Assembly (NCBI GenBank): GCA_002167825.1 | Contig: NHBS01000002.1 | Coordinates: forward strand, 1-7,611 | Direction: 5' to 3' | Source of the DNA: Pelagibacteraceae bacterium TMED13 | GTDB lineage: Bacteria; Pseudomonadota; Alphaproteobacteria; Methylaequorales; Methylaequoraceae | Length of the DNA stretch: 7,611 nucleotides | Shown: one piece after another, positions 7,523 to 7,611 of the stretch | How the letters are laid out: the number at the start of each line of letters is the position of its first letter | How positions within the stretch are numbered: position 1 is the stretch's first letter | Translations under genes and position numbers: made by a program | Notes under the pieces: model-generated | What the model was told of the DNA's origin: nothing | The model's input: only the letters and a program-made list of their open reading frames with translations | The model's database searches: none

Positions 7523-7611
7523 ATGAAACTTCTAGTAGTTGAATCACCTGCCAAGGCAAAAACAATCAAAGGTTATTTAAATGACGAATTTGAAGTTCTT
7601 GCAAGTATTGG
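7523..7611 (+). CDS. topA: DNA topoisomerase I, N-terminal fragment cut by window edge
   Basis: TopA relaxes negative supercoils by cutting and rejoining one DNA strand. Only 29 full codons are inside the window: ATG at 7523 followed by KLLVVESPAKAKTIKGYL and then NDEFEVLASI. VVESPAKAKTI is the opening strand and loop of the TOPRIM domain of type IA topoisomerases, with E7 as the conserved catalytic Glu. The ATG is placed exactly as in the family, directly before the first beta strand. No Shine-Dalgarno is visible, although a promoter-like sequence lies just upstream. Reverse gyrase and topoisomerase III also have TOPRIM domains, but the SPAKAKTI form and the position after plsY fit topoisomerase I. 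Confidence 0.93.
   Translation, partial: MKLLVVESPAKAKTIKGYLNDEFEVLASI

Noticed and set aside
1..7611. Search for CRISPR, tRNA, insertion sequence, toxin-antitoxin or other defence genes
   Set aside because: Almost every base is explained by eight housekeeping genes; I saw no repeat arrays, cloverleaf structures, transposase motifs or unexplained small genes in the short gaps.

Overview
The window is about two-thirds A+T and gene-dense, with gaps of 44 bases or fewer between genes. It carries only core housekeeping genes. Protein motifs and gene order suggest a small-genome, AT-rich alphaproteobacterium, such as a marine streamlined lineage of the SAR11 or HIMB59 kind. The main clues are the long lead-in of RuvX before its first Asp, the pyrB - histidine-poor pyrC - plsY - topA order, and the GatCAB genes. 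The exact lineage is inference, since no rRNA or other marker gene is present.

Left part, minus strand (1-2864): gatC, gatA and gatB are read leftward as a tightly coupled operon. gatC and gatA overlap by 4 nt (GTGA) and gatA and gatB by 1 nt (TGATG). gatB runs off the left edge. Together they encode the amidotransferase that converts misacylated Glu-tRNA(Gln) and/or Asp-tRNA(Asn) into Gln-tRNA(Gln) and Asn-tRNA(Asn).

Centre and right, plus strand (2909-7611): a 44-bp divergent promoter gap separates gatC from a rightward run. That run is ruvX (RuvC-fold nuclease), a class III CoA-transferase resembling the glutarate CoA-transferase group, pyrB (aspartate carbamoyltransferase), a pyrC-like gene without the metal-binding His-x-His, plsY (membrane glycerol-3-phosphate acyltransferase) and the first 29 codons of topA. 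Spacing suggests ruvX to plsY is one transcript; topA may also have its own promoter. The run mixes nucleotide synthesis, lipid synthesis and DNA/RNA maintenance, as expected from conserved alphaproteobacterial synteny rather than one pathway.

I see no mobile element, CRISPR, RNA gene, phage gene or defence system, and no clear sign of an undescribed system. The points most worth checking are the probably inactive dihydroorotase next to pyrB, the CoA-transferase lodged between ruvX and pyrB, the direct plsY-topA adjacency, and long A/T homopolymers inside essential genes.
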